Source of the DNA: Streptomyces sp. H27-H5
GTDB taxonomy: Bacteria > Actinomycetota > Actinomycetes > Streptomycetales > Streptomycetaceae
Direction: 5' to 3'
Length of the DNA stretch: 64,000 nucleotides
Assembly (NCBI RefSeq): GCF_026627505.1
Contig: NZ_JAPNLK010000035.1
Coordinates: 19,051 to 83,050 of the forward strand
Below the pieces are notes generated by a model. The model saw only the letters and a program-made list of their open reading frames with translations. It had not been told where the DNA came from and ran no database searches. The translations under genes were made by a program, and so were the position numbers. Numbering within the stretch: position 1 is the first letter of the stretch; each line of letters starts with the position of its first letter. Shown piece by piece: positions 55,422 through 63,976 of the stretch.

Positions 55422-57776
55422 TCAGAGCCCCCGCACCACGGCCCCCTCCACCACCTCCCCGGCCTCGTCCTCCACCACCACCGCGTCCCCGACCCACCGC
55501 ACGGAGTACCGCTCCACCACGCCCGGCTCGAACCCCGGCCCCGGATCCCGGATCACCACCCCGCCGCCCGTGCGCCCCCGCGCCGGAGCCCACACCTCCA
55601 GGACCACCGACCCGTCCCCGCCCCGCACCGGCACCACCGAACCCGCCCGCGCCAACACCGGCATCCGGCCCGGCGGAGCGTCCGACAGCACCTGCCCGGG
55701 CCCCTCGTACACCGCCTCCGTCACCGTGTCGTACCAGCGCCCGCGCGGCAGCCGCACCGCCCGCCGGTCCGCCCCGCACTCCAACACCGGCGCCACCAAC
55801 AGCGCGTCCCCCAACAGGAACGCGTCCTCGCAGTCCCGCAGCACCCGGTCCTCCGGCGCCCCCCACCACAACGGCCGCACGTACGGGGCGCCCGTCCGCC
55901 GCGCCAGGTGGGCCAGCGTCACCAGGTAGGGCCGCAGCCGCTCCCGCTCCGCCAGCACCCCCCGCGCGTGCTCCGCCACCTCCGGCCCGAACTCCCACGG
56001 CTCCCGCCGCCCCGCCCAGATCGCCGAGTGGGTCCGGAAGAACGGCAGGTACGCCCCCAACTGCAACCACCGCAGGTACAGCTCCGGGGACGGCGAACCA
56101 CCGAAACCGCCCACGTCCGGCCCCGAGTACGGCACCCCGCACAAACCGAGCCCCAACACCAGCGCCAGCGAAGCCCGCAGCCCCTCCCACCCGCTCTCCA
56201 CATCCCCCGACCAGGTGCCCCCGTACCGCTGCATCCCCGCCCACCCCGAACGGGAGAAGAGGAACGGCCGCTCCTCGGGCCGCAACCGCACCAACCCCTC
56301 CCACCCGGCCCGCGCCATCCCGAGCGCGTACACGTTGTGGGCGGCCCGGTGATCCCCGCCGGCCCCCTCCAGCGAGTGCCGCGCCGACCTCGGCAGGGTC
56401 GCGTCCCCGAACGGGGCGAACGACACCGGCTCGTTCATGTCGTGCCACACCCCGGCGAAGCCCTGCTTCAGCCGTTCCTCGTACAACCCGCCCCACCACG
56501 CGCGCACCGCCGGATCCGTGAAGTCCGGATACACGCACTCACCCGGCCACACCTCACCCCGGACCTCCTCACCCGCCGCGTCCCGGACGAAGGCCCCGCG
56601 CGGCCCCACCTCCCGACCCGCGTCGTGCAGCGCGTCGCCCGCCTTCACCGCCGGGTCGACGATCGACACCAGCCGCACCCCCTGATCCGACAACTCCCGC
56701 GCCAGACCCGACAGATCCGGGAACCGCTCCCGGTCCACCGTGAACACCCGGTGCCCGTCGTAGTGGTCGATGTCCAGGTGCACGGCCGACAACGGCAACC
56801 CCCGCGACACGTACCCCGCCACCACCCGCCGCACCTCCGCCGCGCTCCCGAACCCCCACCGCGCGTGCTGGTACCCCAACGCCCACTCCGGCGGCACCGC
56901 CGGCGAGCCCGTCAGCCCCGCCCAGCCCTGCGCCACCCGGGCCGGCGTCCCCACCAACACCCAGCAGCGCAACGGCCCGCCCTCCAGCCGCAGTTCGCTC
57001 GTACCGGGCCGGTCCGCCCCCGACCCGGCCCCCTCCTGCCCCTCGCGCAGCAGCACCCGCCCGTCCCACGTGTTGTCGTGGAACGCCAGGTGCGTGCCCG
57101 CGTCCGCCACCACCCACTGCACCGGCATGGTGATGTACAGCGGATCGTCACCCGGCCCGAACCCACCCTTCGGATCGGTGTTCCACAGCCGGTACGACCC
57201 GTCCCGCAGCCGGGGCCCGCCCGCCCGACCACCCAGCCCGAAGAACCGGGCGTCCGCCGGCACCTCCGCCCGCACCAGCCACCGCGCCCCGCCACCCCCG
57301 CCCGGGCCCCCCTCCACCGGCTCCCACCAGCGCGGCGGCAGCTCCCTCCGCAACACCGTCCCGCCCGGCGTGCGCACCTCCACCGCCCCGAGCCGGGACA
57401 CCGCCACCGTCACCCGCTCCGACACCACCCGCCAGCCGCCCCCGGTGTCCGGCTCCAACACCGCACGCGGATCCGGCTCCGGCCCGCCTCCCACCACCGC
57501 GTGCGACGGAGACGGCTCCGCCCCGTCCCAGCCCCAGAACACCGCCCCGCCCACGGTCACCCGCACCAGCAGCTCCGACCGCGCGAACCGCAGCACACCA
57601 CCGCCCGGCCGGGGCTCCGTACCCGTGAGCACCCCCGGCACCCGCGCCCGCTCCGCGCCCCGGCGCGCGAGCCCCACCGCGTCCGCACGCCGGTGACGCA
57701 ACGCCGAACGCCAGGCGCGCCTCCCACCCGCCGTACCGATCTCCAACACCGCACGCACCAGATCACGACCGTCCAT
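55422..57776 (-). CDS. Glycoside hydrolase family 31 (alpha-glucosidase-like)
   Basis: 784-aa cytosolic glycosidase. The N-terminal beta-sandwich (to about 265) includes FFGLGGRAGGPRLRDGSYRLWNTDPKGG. The (beta/alpha)8 domain has the nucleophile Asp in GVWHDMNEPVSFAPFG and the acid/base region WSGDVESGWEGLRASLALVLGLGLCGVPYSGPDVGGFGG. FFRTHSAIWAGRREPWEFG is also typical. C-terminal strands complete the fold. No signal peptide, so it probably acts on intracellular maltose- or isomaltose-type oligosaccharides. The nucleophile and surrounding motif favour alpha-glucosidase over alpha-xylosidase, but this is not firm. ATG 57776 has AGGGTG upstream. GTG 57785 is an alternative. Confidence 0.92.
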   Translation of the reverse strand: MDGRDLVRAVLEIGTAGGRRAWRSALRHRRADAVGLARRGAERARVPGVLTGTEPRPGGGVLRFARSELLVRVTVGGAVFWGWDGAEPSPSHAVVGGGPEPDPRAVLEPDTGGGWRVVSERVTVAVSRLGAVEVRTPGGTVLRRELPPRWWEPVEGGPGGGGGARWLVRAEVPADARFFGLGGRAGGPRLRDGSYRLWNTDPKGGFGPGDDPLYITMPVQWVVADAGTHLAFHDNTWDGRVLLREGQEGAGSGADRPGTSELRLEGGPLRCWVLVGTPARVAQGWAGLTGSPAVPPEWALGYQHARWGFGSAAEVRRVVAGYVSRGLPLSAVHLDIDHYDGHRVFTVDRERFPDLSGLARELSDQGVRLVSIVDPAVKAGDALHDAGREVGPRGAFVRDAAGEEVRGEVWPGECVYPDFTDPAVRAWWGGLYEERLKQGFAGVWHDMNEPVSFAPFGDATLPRSARHSLEGAGGDHRAAHNVYALGMARAGWEGLVRLRPEERPFLFSRSGWAGMQRYGGTWSGDVESGWEGLRASLALVLGLGLCGVPYSGPDVGGFGGSPSPELYLRWLQLGAYLPFFRTHSAIWAGRREPWEFGPEVAEHARGVLAERERLRPYLVTLAHLARRTGAPYVRPLWWGAPEDRVLRDCEDAFLLGDALLVAPVLECGADRRAVRLPRGRWYDTVTEAVYEGPGQVLSDAPPGRMPVLARAGSVVPVRGGDGSVVLEVWAPARGRTGGGVVIRDPGPGFEPGVVERYSVRWVGDAVVVEDEAGEVVEGAVVRGL

Positions 57777-57997
57777 GCCGCTCACCCTGCCACCGCCCCT
57801 CGGCCGCGCGGGCGGCGTTCAGCTCCCGTTCACCCGCCGGCCGGGCGACGCGGGCGGACAACGCGCCGCCCATGACGACCCTGGTGCTGCTGTCGATCAC
57901 ATGGCATGGTCCCTGTGAGCCGCCGCGCGCGCACCGAACGCGCGACGGCACCCACGCACACGAAGCGCGAGCCACAGACTTGACCGGGAGCCGACCC

Positions 57998-59974
57998 ATG
58001 ACCTCAGCCACCCAGCCGGAACCCCTCTGGTCCCCGAGCCCCGACCGGATCGCCGCGGCCAGGATCACCGCCTTCCAGGCCTGGGCCGCCGAGCGCTTCG
58101 GAGCCCCCGCCGACGGCGGCTACCCGGCCCTGCACAGCTGGTCCGTCGACGCGCTCGACACCTTCTGGCAGGCCATCGCCGAATGGTTCGACGTACGGTT
58201 CACCACCCCGTACACCTCCGTGCTCGCCGACCGCTCCATGCCCGGCGCCCGCTGGTTCACCGGCTCCACCCTCAACTACGCCGAACACGCCCTGCGCGCC
58301 GGCGAGGACCCGGCCCGCGCCGACGAACCCGCCCTGATCAGCGTCGACGAGACCCACGAGCCCACCCCCGTCACCTGGGCCGAGCTCCGCCGCCAGGTCG
58401 GCTCGCTCGCCGCCGAACTGCGCGCCGCGGGCGTACGCCCCGGCGACCGCGTCAGCGGCTACCTCCCCAACATCCCCGAAGCCGTCGTCGCCTTCCTCGC
58501 CACCGCCTCCGTCGGCGGGGTCTGGACCTCCTGCGCCCCCGACTTCGGCGCCCGCAGCGTCCTGGACCGCTTCCAGCAGGTCGAACCCGTCGTCCTGTTC
58601 ACCGTCGACGGATACCGCTACGGCGGCAAGGAACACGACCGCCGCGACACCGTCGCCGAGCTGCGCGCCGAGCTCCCCTCCCTGCGCGCCGTCGTACACA
58701 TCCCCCTCCTCGGCACCCCAGCCCCCGAGGGCACCCGCGCCTGGGCCGACCTCACCGCCGCCGACACCGAGCCCGTCTTCGAGCCGGTCCCCTTCGACCA
58801 CCCGCTGTGGGTCCTCTACTCCTCCGGCACGACCGGCCTGCCCAAGGCCATCGTCCAGTCCCAGGGCGGCATCCTCCTCGAACACCTCAAGCAGATCGGC
58901 CTGCACTGCGAGCTGGGGCCCGAGGACCGCTTCTTCTGGTACACCTCCACCGGCTGGATGATGTGGAACTTCCTCGTCTCCGGCCTGCTCACCGGCACCA
59001 CGGTCGTCCTCTACGACGGCAGCCCCGGGTTCCCCGACACCGGCGCCCAGTGGCGGATCGCGGAGCGGACCCGGGCCACCCTGTACGGCACCTCCGCCGC
59101 GTACGTGATGGCCTGCCGCAAGGCGGAGGTCCATCCCTCCCGGGACTTCGACCTCTCCTCCGTGAAGGCCGTCGCCACCACCGGCTCCCCGCTCCCGCCC
59201 GACGGCTTCCGCTGGCTGCACGACGAGGTGGCCGAGGACCTCTGGATCGTCTCCGTCAGCGGCGGCACCGACGTGTGCAGCTGCTTCGCGGGCGGGGTCG
59301 CCACCCTCCCCGTGTACATCGGCGAACTCCAGGCGCCCGGCCTCGGCACCGACCTCCAGGCCTGGGACCCCGCCGGCAAGCCGGTCATCGGCGAGGTCGG
59401 CGAACTCGTCGTCACCAACCCCATGCCCTCCATGCCGATCCACTTCTGGAACGACCCCGACGGCAGCCGCTACCACGAGAGCTACTTCGAGATGTTCCCC
59501 GGCGTCTGGCGCCACGGGGACTGGATCACCCTCACCGACCGCGGATCGGTGATCATCCACGGCCGCTCCGACTCCACCCTCAACCGGCAGGGCGTCCGCA
59601 TGGGATCCGCCGACATCTACGAGGCCGTCGAACGCCTTCCGGAGATCAAGGAGTCCCTGGTCATCGGCCTGGAGGAACCGAACGGCGGCTACTGGATGCC
59701 GCTGTTCGTCCACCTCGCGCCCGGCGCCACCCTCGACGACGACCTGCGCGACCGCATCAAGGCCACGATCCGCGCGGAACTCTCCCCGCGGCACGTCCCC
59801 GACGAGATCATCGAGGTCCCGGCGGTCCCGCACACCCTCACGGGCAAGCGCATCGAGGTCCCGGTCAAGCGCCTCCTCCAGGGCGCGCCCCTGGCCAAGG
59901 CGGTCAACCTCGGCTCGGTCGACCGTCCGGAACTCCTCGACTTCTACGCGGAGCTGGCCCGCACCCGAAAGTGA
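57998..59974 (+). CDS. Acetoacetate-CoA ligase
   Basis: 658-aa adenylate-forming enzyme that activates acetoacetate to acetoacetyl-CoA. The ATP motif is LWVLYSSGTTGLPKAIVQSQGG, with FFWYTSTGWMMWNFLVSGLLTGTTVVLYDGSPGFPD, VSVSGGTDVCSCFAGG and the C-terminal lysine region HTLTGKRIEVPVKRLLQG. The N-terminal STLNYAEHAL and length separate AACS from acetyl-CoA synthetase. GGGAG precedes ATG 57998. The 220 bases before it contain a TCACA...TGTGA near-palindrome (about 57896-57919). It may feed ketone-body carbon or ester-derived acetoacetate into polyketide or central metabolism. Confidence 0.95.
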   Translation: MTSATQPEPLWSPSPDRIAAARITAFQAWAAERFGAPADGGYPALHSWSVDALDTFWQAIAEWFDVRFTTPYTSVLADRSMPGARWFTGSTLNYAEHALRAGEDPARADEPALISVDETHEPTPVTWAELRRQVGSLAAELRAAGVRPGDRVSGYLPNIPEAVVAFLATASVGGVWTSCAPDFGARSVLDRFQQVEPVVLFTVDGYRYGGKEHDRRDTVAELRAELPSLRAVVHIPLLGTPAPEGTRAWADLTAADTEPVFEPVPFDHPLWVLYSSGTTGLPKAIVQSQGGILLEHLKQIGLHCELGPEDRFFWYTSTGWMMWNFLVSGLLTGTTVVLYDGSPGFPDTGAQWRIAERTRATLYGTSAAYVMACRKAEVHPSRDFDLSSVKAVATTGSPLPPDGFRWLHDEVAEDLWIVSVSGGTDVCSCFAGGVATLPVYIGELQAPGLGTDLQAWDPAGKPVIGEVGELVVTNPMPSMPIHFWNDPDGSRYHESYFEMFPGVWRHGDWITLTDRGSVIIHGRSDSTLNRQGVRMGSADIYEAVERLPEIKESLVIGLEEPNGGYWMPLFVHLAPGATLDDDLRDRIKATIRAELSPRHVPDEIIEVPAVPHTLTGKRIEVPVKRLLQGAPLAKAVNLGSVDRPELLDFYAELARTRK

Positions 59975-59995
59975 CTGTCAGTGGTCATGGTTACG

Positions 59996-60024
59996 CTGAG
60001 TGAGCGAATCGTCGCATCACTCAG
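59996..60024. repeat. Inverted repeat CTGAGTGA ... TCACTCAG before the 60033 gene
   Basis: Perfect 8-bp arms (59996-60003 and 60017-60024) separated by 13 bases, ending just before the GGGGGAG ribosome binding site. It can form a hairpin in mRNA. The AGTGA-Nm-TCACT core also resembles early descriptions of BldD sites. Confidence 0.5.
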
Positions 60025-60032
60025 GGGGAGCC

Positions 60033-60953
60033 ATGCCACCGAAGAACACCCGCTCGAACGACACCCCGGGAACCCGGCGCCGCCGGTCCCTGCGCCGCAC
60101 CCTGCGTCGCGAAGTGCCCGGCACGGTCGGCCTCCTGGCCGACGCCGGGGACTTCGCGGCCATGCGCGGCTACCGGAGCTTCACCTTCGACGACCACCAG
60201 GACTACCTCCGCCACGTGGACGCTCTGCTCCGCTCCCTCGCGGCCCAGGGCATCCACACCACGGTCGCCCTCTTCGATCCCGAGGAGTACGCCGAGTACT
60301 GCGCGGACCACGGCCTGGACCCGGACACCGCCGACACCCGCACCCGCTATACCGCCGGGCTCGCCGGCAGCGGCGCGGCCCTGCCCTACCGGGGCCAACC
60401 CATCGACGAACTGGTCCCGCTCCTCCTCGACGAGGCCGTCCGACAGGCCACGTGGGAGTACGCCGGCACCCTCCTCGCCGAGGCCGGCACCTGCGCGGAC
60501 TGCGGCGAGGACATCGGCCGGGCCTCCTTCGAGCGGGCCGCCGACGCGGTGAAACGCCTGGTCGACGGAGCCGGCCCCGGCCACCACCACCTCGTGTGCA
60601 GCATCCCCACCGACACGGAACAGCTCGTCGCCGTGCTGCACGCGGACACCACCGCCGACCAGGACCGCCCACCCCGGATCGAGGGCCGCGAAGGCCTCGA
60701 CTTCATGACCGTCCTGGCCGCCGGCATCGCCCTGGGCGGAGCCGGGGGACTGGTCCTGCGCAGCACCACCGAGGAGTTCGGGGACCGCGTCCACGGCTGG
60801 CGCCTGGACCGGGGCCGGCTGGTCCCCCTCTCCGCGGCGGCGGTGTTCAACGCCTACTGCACCGACGCCGACACCGGTGAGCCGGTGGCCCCGGAACCGG
60901 GCGTCGAGTACTGCCCCGGCTACGAGGTGGACGATCCCGGCCCCCACCACTGA
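60033..60953 (+). CDS. Conserved hypothetical protein with Cys pair
   Basis: 306-aa soluble protein. A basic N-terminus (MPPKNTRSNDTPGTRRRRSLRRTLRR) precedes EVPGTVGLLADAGDFAAMRGYRSFTFDDHQDYLRHVDALLRSLAAQGIHTTVALFDPEEYAEYCADHGLDPDTADTRTRYTAG. Later it has CADCGEDIGRASFERAADAVKRLVDGAG, a possible half zinc ribbon, and a C-terminal DFMTVLAAGIALGGAGGLVLRSTTEEFGDRVHGWRLDRGRLVPLSAAAVFNAYCTDADTGEPV. GGGGGAG 3 bases before ATG 60033 fixes the start. I do not recognise a named family. It stands alone between acetoacetate-CoA ligase and the ptsI terminator. Confidence 0.78.
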   Translation: MPPKNTRSNDTPGTRRRRSLRRTLRREVPGTVGLLADAGDFAAMRGYRSFTFDDHQDYLRHVDALLRSLAAQGIHTTVALFDPEEYAEYCADHGLDPDTADTRTRYTAGLAGSGAALPYRGQPIDELVPLLLDEAVRQATWEYAGTLLAEAGTCADCGEDIGRASFERAADAVKRLVDGAGPGHHHLVCSIPTDTEQLVAVLHADTTADQDRPPRIEGREGLDFMTVLAAGIALGGAGGLVLRSTTEEFGDRVHGWRLDRGRLVPLSAAAVFNAYCTDADTGEPVAPEPGVEYCPGYEVDDPGPHH

Positions 60954-60989
60954 CCCGAACGGGCGGGGCAACCGACCGCGGAGACGACC

Positions 60990-61020
60990 GAGGGGCCCTC
61001 GCCACCGGCGAAGGCCCCTC
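60990..61020. terminator. Bidirectional terminator between the hypothetical gene and ptsI
   Basis: 13 pairs with a single C-A mismatch: GAGGGGCCCTCGCC (60990-61003) with GGCGAAGGCCCCTC (61007-61020). It lies between convergent stops. Confidence 0.75.
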
Positions 61021-61040
61021 CATCGAACGACGTGCCCCGG

Positions 61041-62711
61041 CTACTCGCCGGACAGCACCGCCTGGGCGGCCGCACGGGCCTCCTGGGCGGTGTCCGTCGC
61101 ACGCGCCGCCGCGGCGGCACGCTCACACTGCGCGAGCGTGTGCTTGGCGAGCGTCGCCCGCACGTAGGGGATCGAGGCGGCACCCATGGAAAGGGAGGTG
61201 ACACCCAGACCGGTCAGCACACAGGCGAGCAGCGGATCCGAGGCGGCCTCGCCACAGACGCCACAGCTCTTCCCCTCGGCCTTGGCGGCGTCGGCCGACA
61301 TGGCGATCAGGTCGAGCAGCGCGGGCTGCCACGGGTCCTGCAACCGCGACACGGCCCCGACCTGACGGTCGGCCGCGAAGGCGTACTGCGCCAGGTCGTT
61401 CGTGCCCAGCGACAGGAACTCGACCTCCTGGAGGATCGAGCGCGCCCGGAGCGCGGCGGAGGGGATCTCCACCATCGCGCCGAACTTCGCCTGCAGTCCG
61501 GCCTCGCGGCACGCGTCCGCGAACGCCTTGGCATCGATCCGGTCGGCCACCATCGGGGCCATGACCTCAAGGTAGACCGGCAGCCCCGCGGCGGCCTTGG
61601 CCAGCGCGGTGAGCTGCGTGCGCAGCACGTCCGGGTGGTCCAGCAGCGACCGGAGGCCGCGCACACCCAGCGCCGGGTTCGGCTCGTCGCCCGGGGTCAG
61701 GAAGTCCAGCGGCTTGTCCGCCCCGGCGTCCAGCACACGTACGACGACCCGCCCCTCGGGGAAGGCCTCCAGCACCTTGCGGTACGACTCGACCTGCTTC
61801 TCCTCGGACGGCGCCTTCTTGCTGTCGTCCAGGAACAGGAACTCGGTGCGGAACAGACCCACACCCTCGGCCCCGGCCTCGACGGCCGCCGGCACGTCCG
61901 CCGGACCACCGACGTTGGCCAGCAGCGGCACCTTGTGACCGTCGGAGGTGGCGCCCGGACCGGACGAGGCGGCGAGAGCCGCCCTGCGCTCGGCCGCCGA
62001 GGCCTCCAGCTCGGCCCGCTTCTCGGCCGACGGGTCCACGAACAGGTCACCCGTGCTGCCGTCGACGGCGATCAGGGTGCCTTCGGCGATCTCACCCGCA
62101 CCCGGCAGCGCCACGATCGCCGGTACCCCCAGGGCCCGCGCGAGGATGGCGCTGTGGCTGGTCGGCCCGCCCTCCTCGGTCACGAATCCGAGGACCAGCG
62201 CCGGGTCGAGCAGCGCGGTGTCGGCGGGAGCGAGGTCCCGGGCGATCAGCACGTACGGCTCGTCGCTGTCGGGCACGCCCGGCATCGGCACACCGAGCAG
62301 GCGCGCCACGATGCGGTTGCGCACGTCGTCCAGGTCGGCCACGCGCCCGGCCATGTACTCACCGGCCCCCGCGAGCAGGTCGCGGTAGGAGGCGAAGGCG
62401 TCGTAGATGCCGCGCTCGGCCGTGCTGCCGACGGCGATCCGACGGTCGACGTCCGCCATCAGCTCGGGGTCCGTCGCGATCATGGCCTGGGCCTCCAGCA
62501 CGTGCTGGGCCTCGCCCCCGGCCAGCTGGCCGCGCGCGACGAGGTCGGCCGACACAGCCTCCACGGCCTGACGGGCGCGCCCCTGTTCGCGCTCCGCCTC
62601 GGCCGCGGTGATCTGCTTGGCCGGCGGCTCGAGAACGGCCGTGCCCATGTGCCGGACCTCGCCGATCGCCACACCGTGGCTCACGCCGACGCCTCGCAGC
62701 GTTGTCTCCAT
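61041..62711 (-). CDS. ptsI: PTS enzyme I (phosphoenolpyruvate-protein phosphotransferase)
   Basis: 556-aa soluble enzyme that passes phosphate from phosphoenolpyruvate to HPr, first step of the PTS used by Streptomyces for N-acetylglucosamine and fructose. The N-terminal HPr-binding helical domain is followed by the phosphorylated histidine in EEGGPTSHSAILARALGVPAIV. The TIM barrel has GVGLFRTEFLFLDD and the PEP-binding, proton-donor region EFLSLGTNDLAQYAFAADR with GVCGEAASDP (Cys). ATG 62711 follows GGAGACGGG. It lies 74 bases downstream of crr on the same strand. In S. coelicolor crr and ptsI are controlled by DasR. Confidence 0.97.
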   Translation of the reverse strand: METTLRGVGVSHGVAIGEVRHMGTAVLEPPAKQITAAEAEREQGRARQAVEAVSADLVARGQLAGGEAQHVLEAQAMIATDPELMADVDRRIAVGSTAERGIYDAFASYRDLLAGAGEYMAGRVADLDDVRNRIVARLLGVPMPGVPDSDEPYVLIARDLAPADTALLDPALVLGFVTEEGGPTSHSAILARALGVPAIVALPGAGEIAEGTLIAVDGSTGDLFVDPSAEKRAELEASAAERRAALAASSGPGATSDGHKVPLLANVGGPADVPAAVEAGAEGVGLFRTEFLFLDDSKKAPSEEKQVESYRKVLEAFPEGRVVVRVLDAGADKPLDFLTPGDEPNPALGVRGLRSLLDHPDVLRTQLTALAKAAAGLPVYLEVMAPMVADRIDAKAFADACREAGLQAKFGAMVEIPSAALRARSILQEVEFLSLGTNDLAQYAFAADRQVGAVSRLQDPWQPALLDLIAMSADAAKAEGKSCGVCGEAASDPLLACVLTGLGVTSLSMGAASIPYVRATLAKHTLAQCERAAAAARATDTAQEARAAAQAVLSGE

Positions 62712-62784
62712 TACACCCGTCTCCGATTGAGCGACGGCCCCGCCGCCGCGATGAATGTCCGACCCACCTGTGGAGGCGGACACG

Positions 62785-63234
62785 TCACTGCCAGCTGAAG
62801 AGAACGTCAGCGCTCTTGACGTCACCGTCGTCGACGACGTCGGAGAGCGAGTCGGCAGTCGCCTCAAGCGCCACGACGGGGCAGACGGGGGACTTGCCGG
62901 CGGCCTCGACCGCGGCGGGGTTCCAACGGATGACGGCCTGGCCGCGCGTTACGGTGTCGCCCTTGTTCACGAGCAGCTCGAAGCCCTCGCCGTTGAGCTG
63001 AACGGTGTCGATGCCGAGGTGCACCAGCACCCCGTGGCCTTCGCCGTCGACGACCACGTACGCGTGCGGATGCAGGGAGACGACCACACCGTCGACGGGG
63101 GACACCGCCTCCGAGGGCTCGCGCACGGGATCAATAGCGGTGCCCGGTCCCACCATCGCGCCGGAGAACACCGGATCGGGCACTGCCGCGAGTCCGATGG
63201 CGCGCCCGGCAAGTGGGGACGTCACGCTGGTCAT
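62785..63234 (-). CDS. crr: PTS glucose-type EIIA component (Crr)
   Basis: 149-aa EIIA of the glucose/GlcNAc family. It receives phosphate from HPr and donates it to the EIIB of the GlcNAc transporter. Motifs: SPLAGRAIGLAAVPDPVFSGAMVGPGTAIDP, VVSLHPHAYVV with the first active-site-zone His, and the phosphorylated His in GVLVHLGIDTVQLNGEGFELLV. GDTVTRGQAVIRWN is also conserved. GGGAGG lies 5 bases before ATG 63234. First gene of the crr-ptsI unit. The upstream region carries a DasR-like site and the divergent rRNA promoters. Confidence 0.96.
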   Translation of the reverse strand: MTSVTSPLAGRAIGLAAVPDPVFSGAMVGPGTAIDPVREPSEAVSPVDGVVVSLHPHAYVVVDGEGHGVLVHLGIDTVQLNGEGFELLVNKGDTVTRGQAVIRWNPAAVEAAGKSPVCPVVALEATADSLSDVVDDGDVKSADVLFSWQ

Positions 63235-63385
63235 GGGGGCCTCCCAGGGGTGGGGCTTCTTCGTGTCGCCGTCACAACCTGTCCTGGACGGCATACTTTG
63301 AGAAGGGTAAGTCATGAGATGTCCCGGTTCCGCATGAAGCGCACCCCTCGAAAGGGGCTGCGACGTGCGGCCGCGACACCAACGT

Positions 63386-63401
63386 AGTGGACTAGACCAT
63401 A
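63386..63401. promoter_or_regulatory. DasR-like site between crr and the rRNA operon
   Basis: AGTGGACTAGACCATA matches the DasR (dre) consensus AGTGGTCTAGACCACT at 13 of 16 positions. It lies about 150 bases upstream of crr, as expected for control of crr-ptsI. It is also only 13 bases upstream of the -35 of the first rrn promoter on the other strand. Confidence 0.7.
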
Positions 63402-63414
63402 CGCCTGAATCGAT

Positions 63415-63443
63415 TTGCCTGGGCACTGGTCGACCTGTACTGT
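63415..63443 (+). promoter_or_regulatory. rRNA operon promoter, first
   Basis: TTGCCT (63415-63420) and TACTGT (63438-63443) with 17-base spacing, a strong primary-sigma promoter reading toward 16S rRNA. Its transcript would start near 63450, giving a leader of about 530 bases. Confidence 0.7.
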
Positions 63444-63589
63444 CGTGACTCCCGCCGGGACGCACCGCGTGAACATCTCGCGAACTGCTGATGGACGGGA
63501 ACCCCTCTCCAGTATTGATCTTCACTCTCCGCCTTTCCGTGTGCCTTTTGGCAGAACGGTGCGTGGTCGGAGTCGTGAAAATCCGCTGG

Positions 63590-63694
63590 TAGAGTCGGAC
63601 TCGCCGAAAAGGGAAAACGCGAAAGCGGCCCCCTGGAAGGCAAAAGCAAAACCCGCTTCGACCGGGAATCGGACATGAAAGAGTCTGATAGAGT
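63590..63694 (+). promoter_or_regulatory. Two further rRNA promoter -10 elements
   Basis: TAGAGTCGGA occurs at 63590-63599 and again at 63689-63698, each with a TAGAGT -10 hexamer but only loose -35 regions. Streptomyces rrn operons normally have several tandem promoters with this type of -10. The A-rich stretch between them (GAAAAGGGAAAACGCGAAAG) is unusual for the genome. Confidence 0.55.
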
Positions 63695-63754
63695 CGGAAA
63701 CGAAGGAAGCGCCTGGAGGAAAGCCTGAGAGGGTGAGTACAAAGGAAGCGTCCG

Positions 63755-63832
63755 TTCCTTGAGAACTCAACAGCGTGCCAAAAATCAACGCCAAAAGTTG
63801 ATACCCCGTCCATTTCGATGGATGAGGTTCCT
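63755..63832 (+). promoter_or_regulatory. rRNA leader antitermination/processing region
   Basis: GTTCCTTGAGAACTCAACAG (63755-63774) is the boxA-like element typical of actinobacterial rRNA leaders. It is followed by small hairpins ATCAAC/GTTGAT (63784-63802) and CCAT/ATGG (about 63810-63821). Probably involved in NusB/S10 antitermination and RNase III processing. Confidence 0.65.
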
Positions 63833-63976
63833 TTGAAAAAGACCTGTGAGGTCACCATCCCTCGGGATTGTGATGCTTGCAGGCGATTACACAGCGAGGA
63901 CGCAGTGGTCGATCGGTCTTATTCCGACATGATCGGCCCGCTCTAAGTGCGTGTGCACCCGATTACGGGTAAACAT

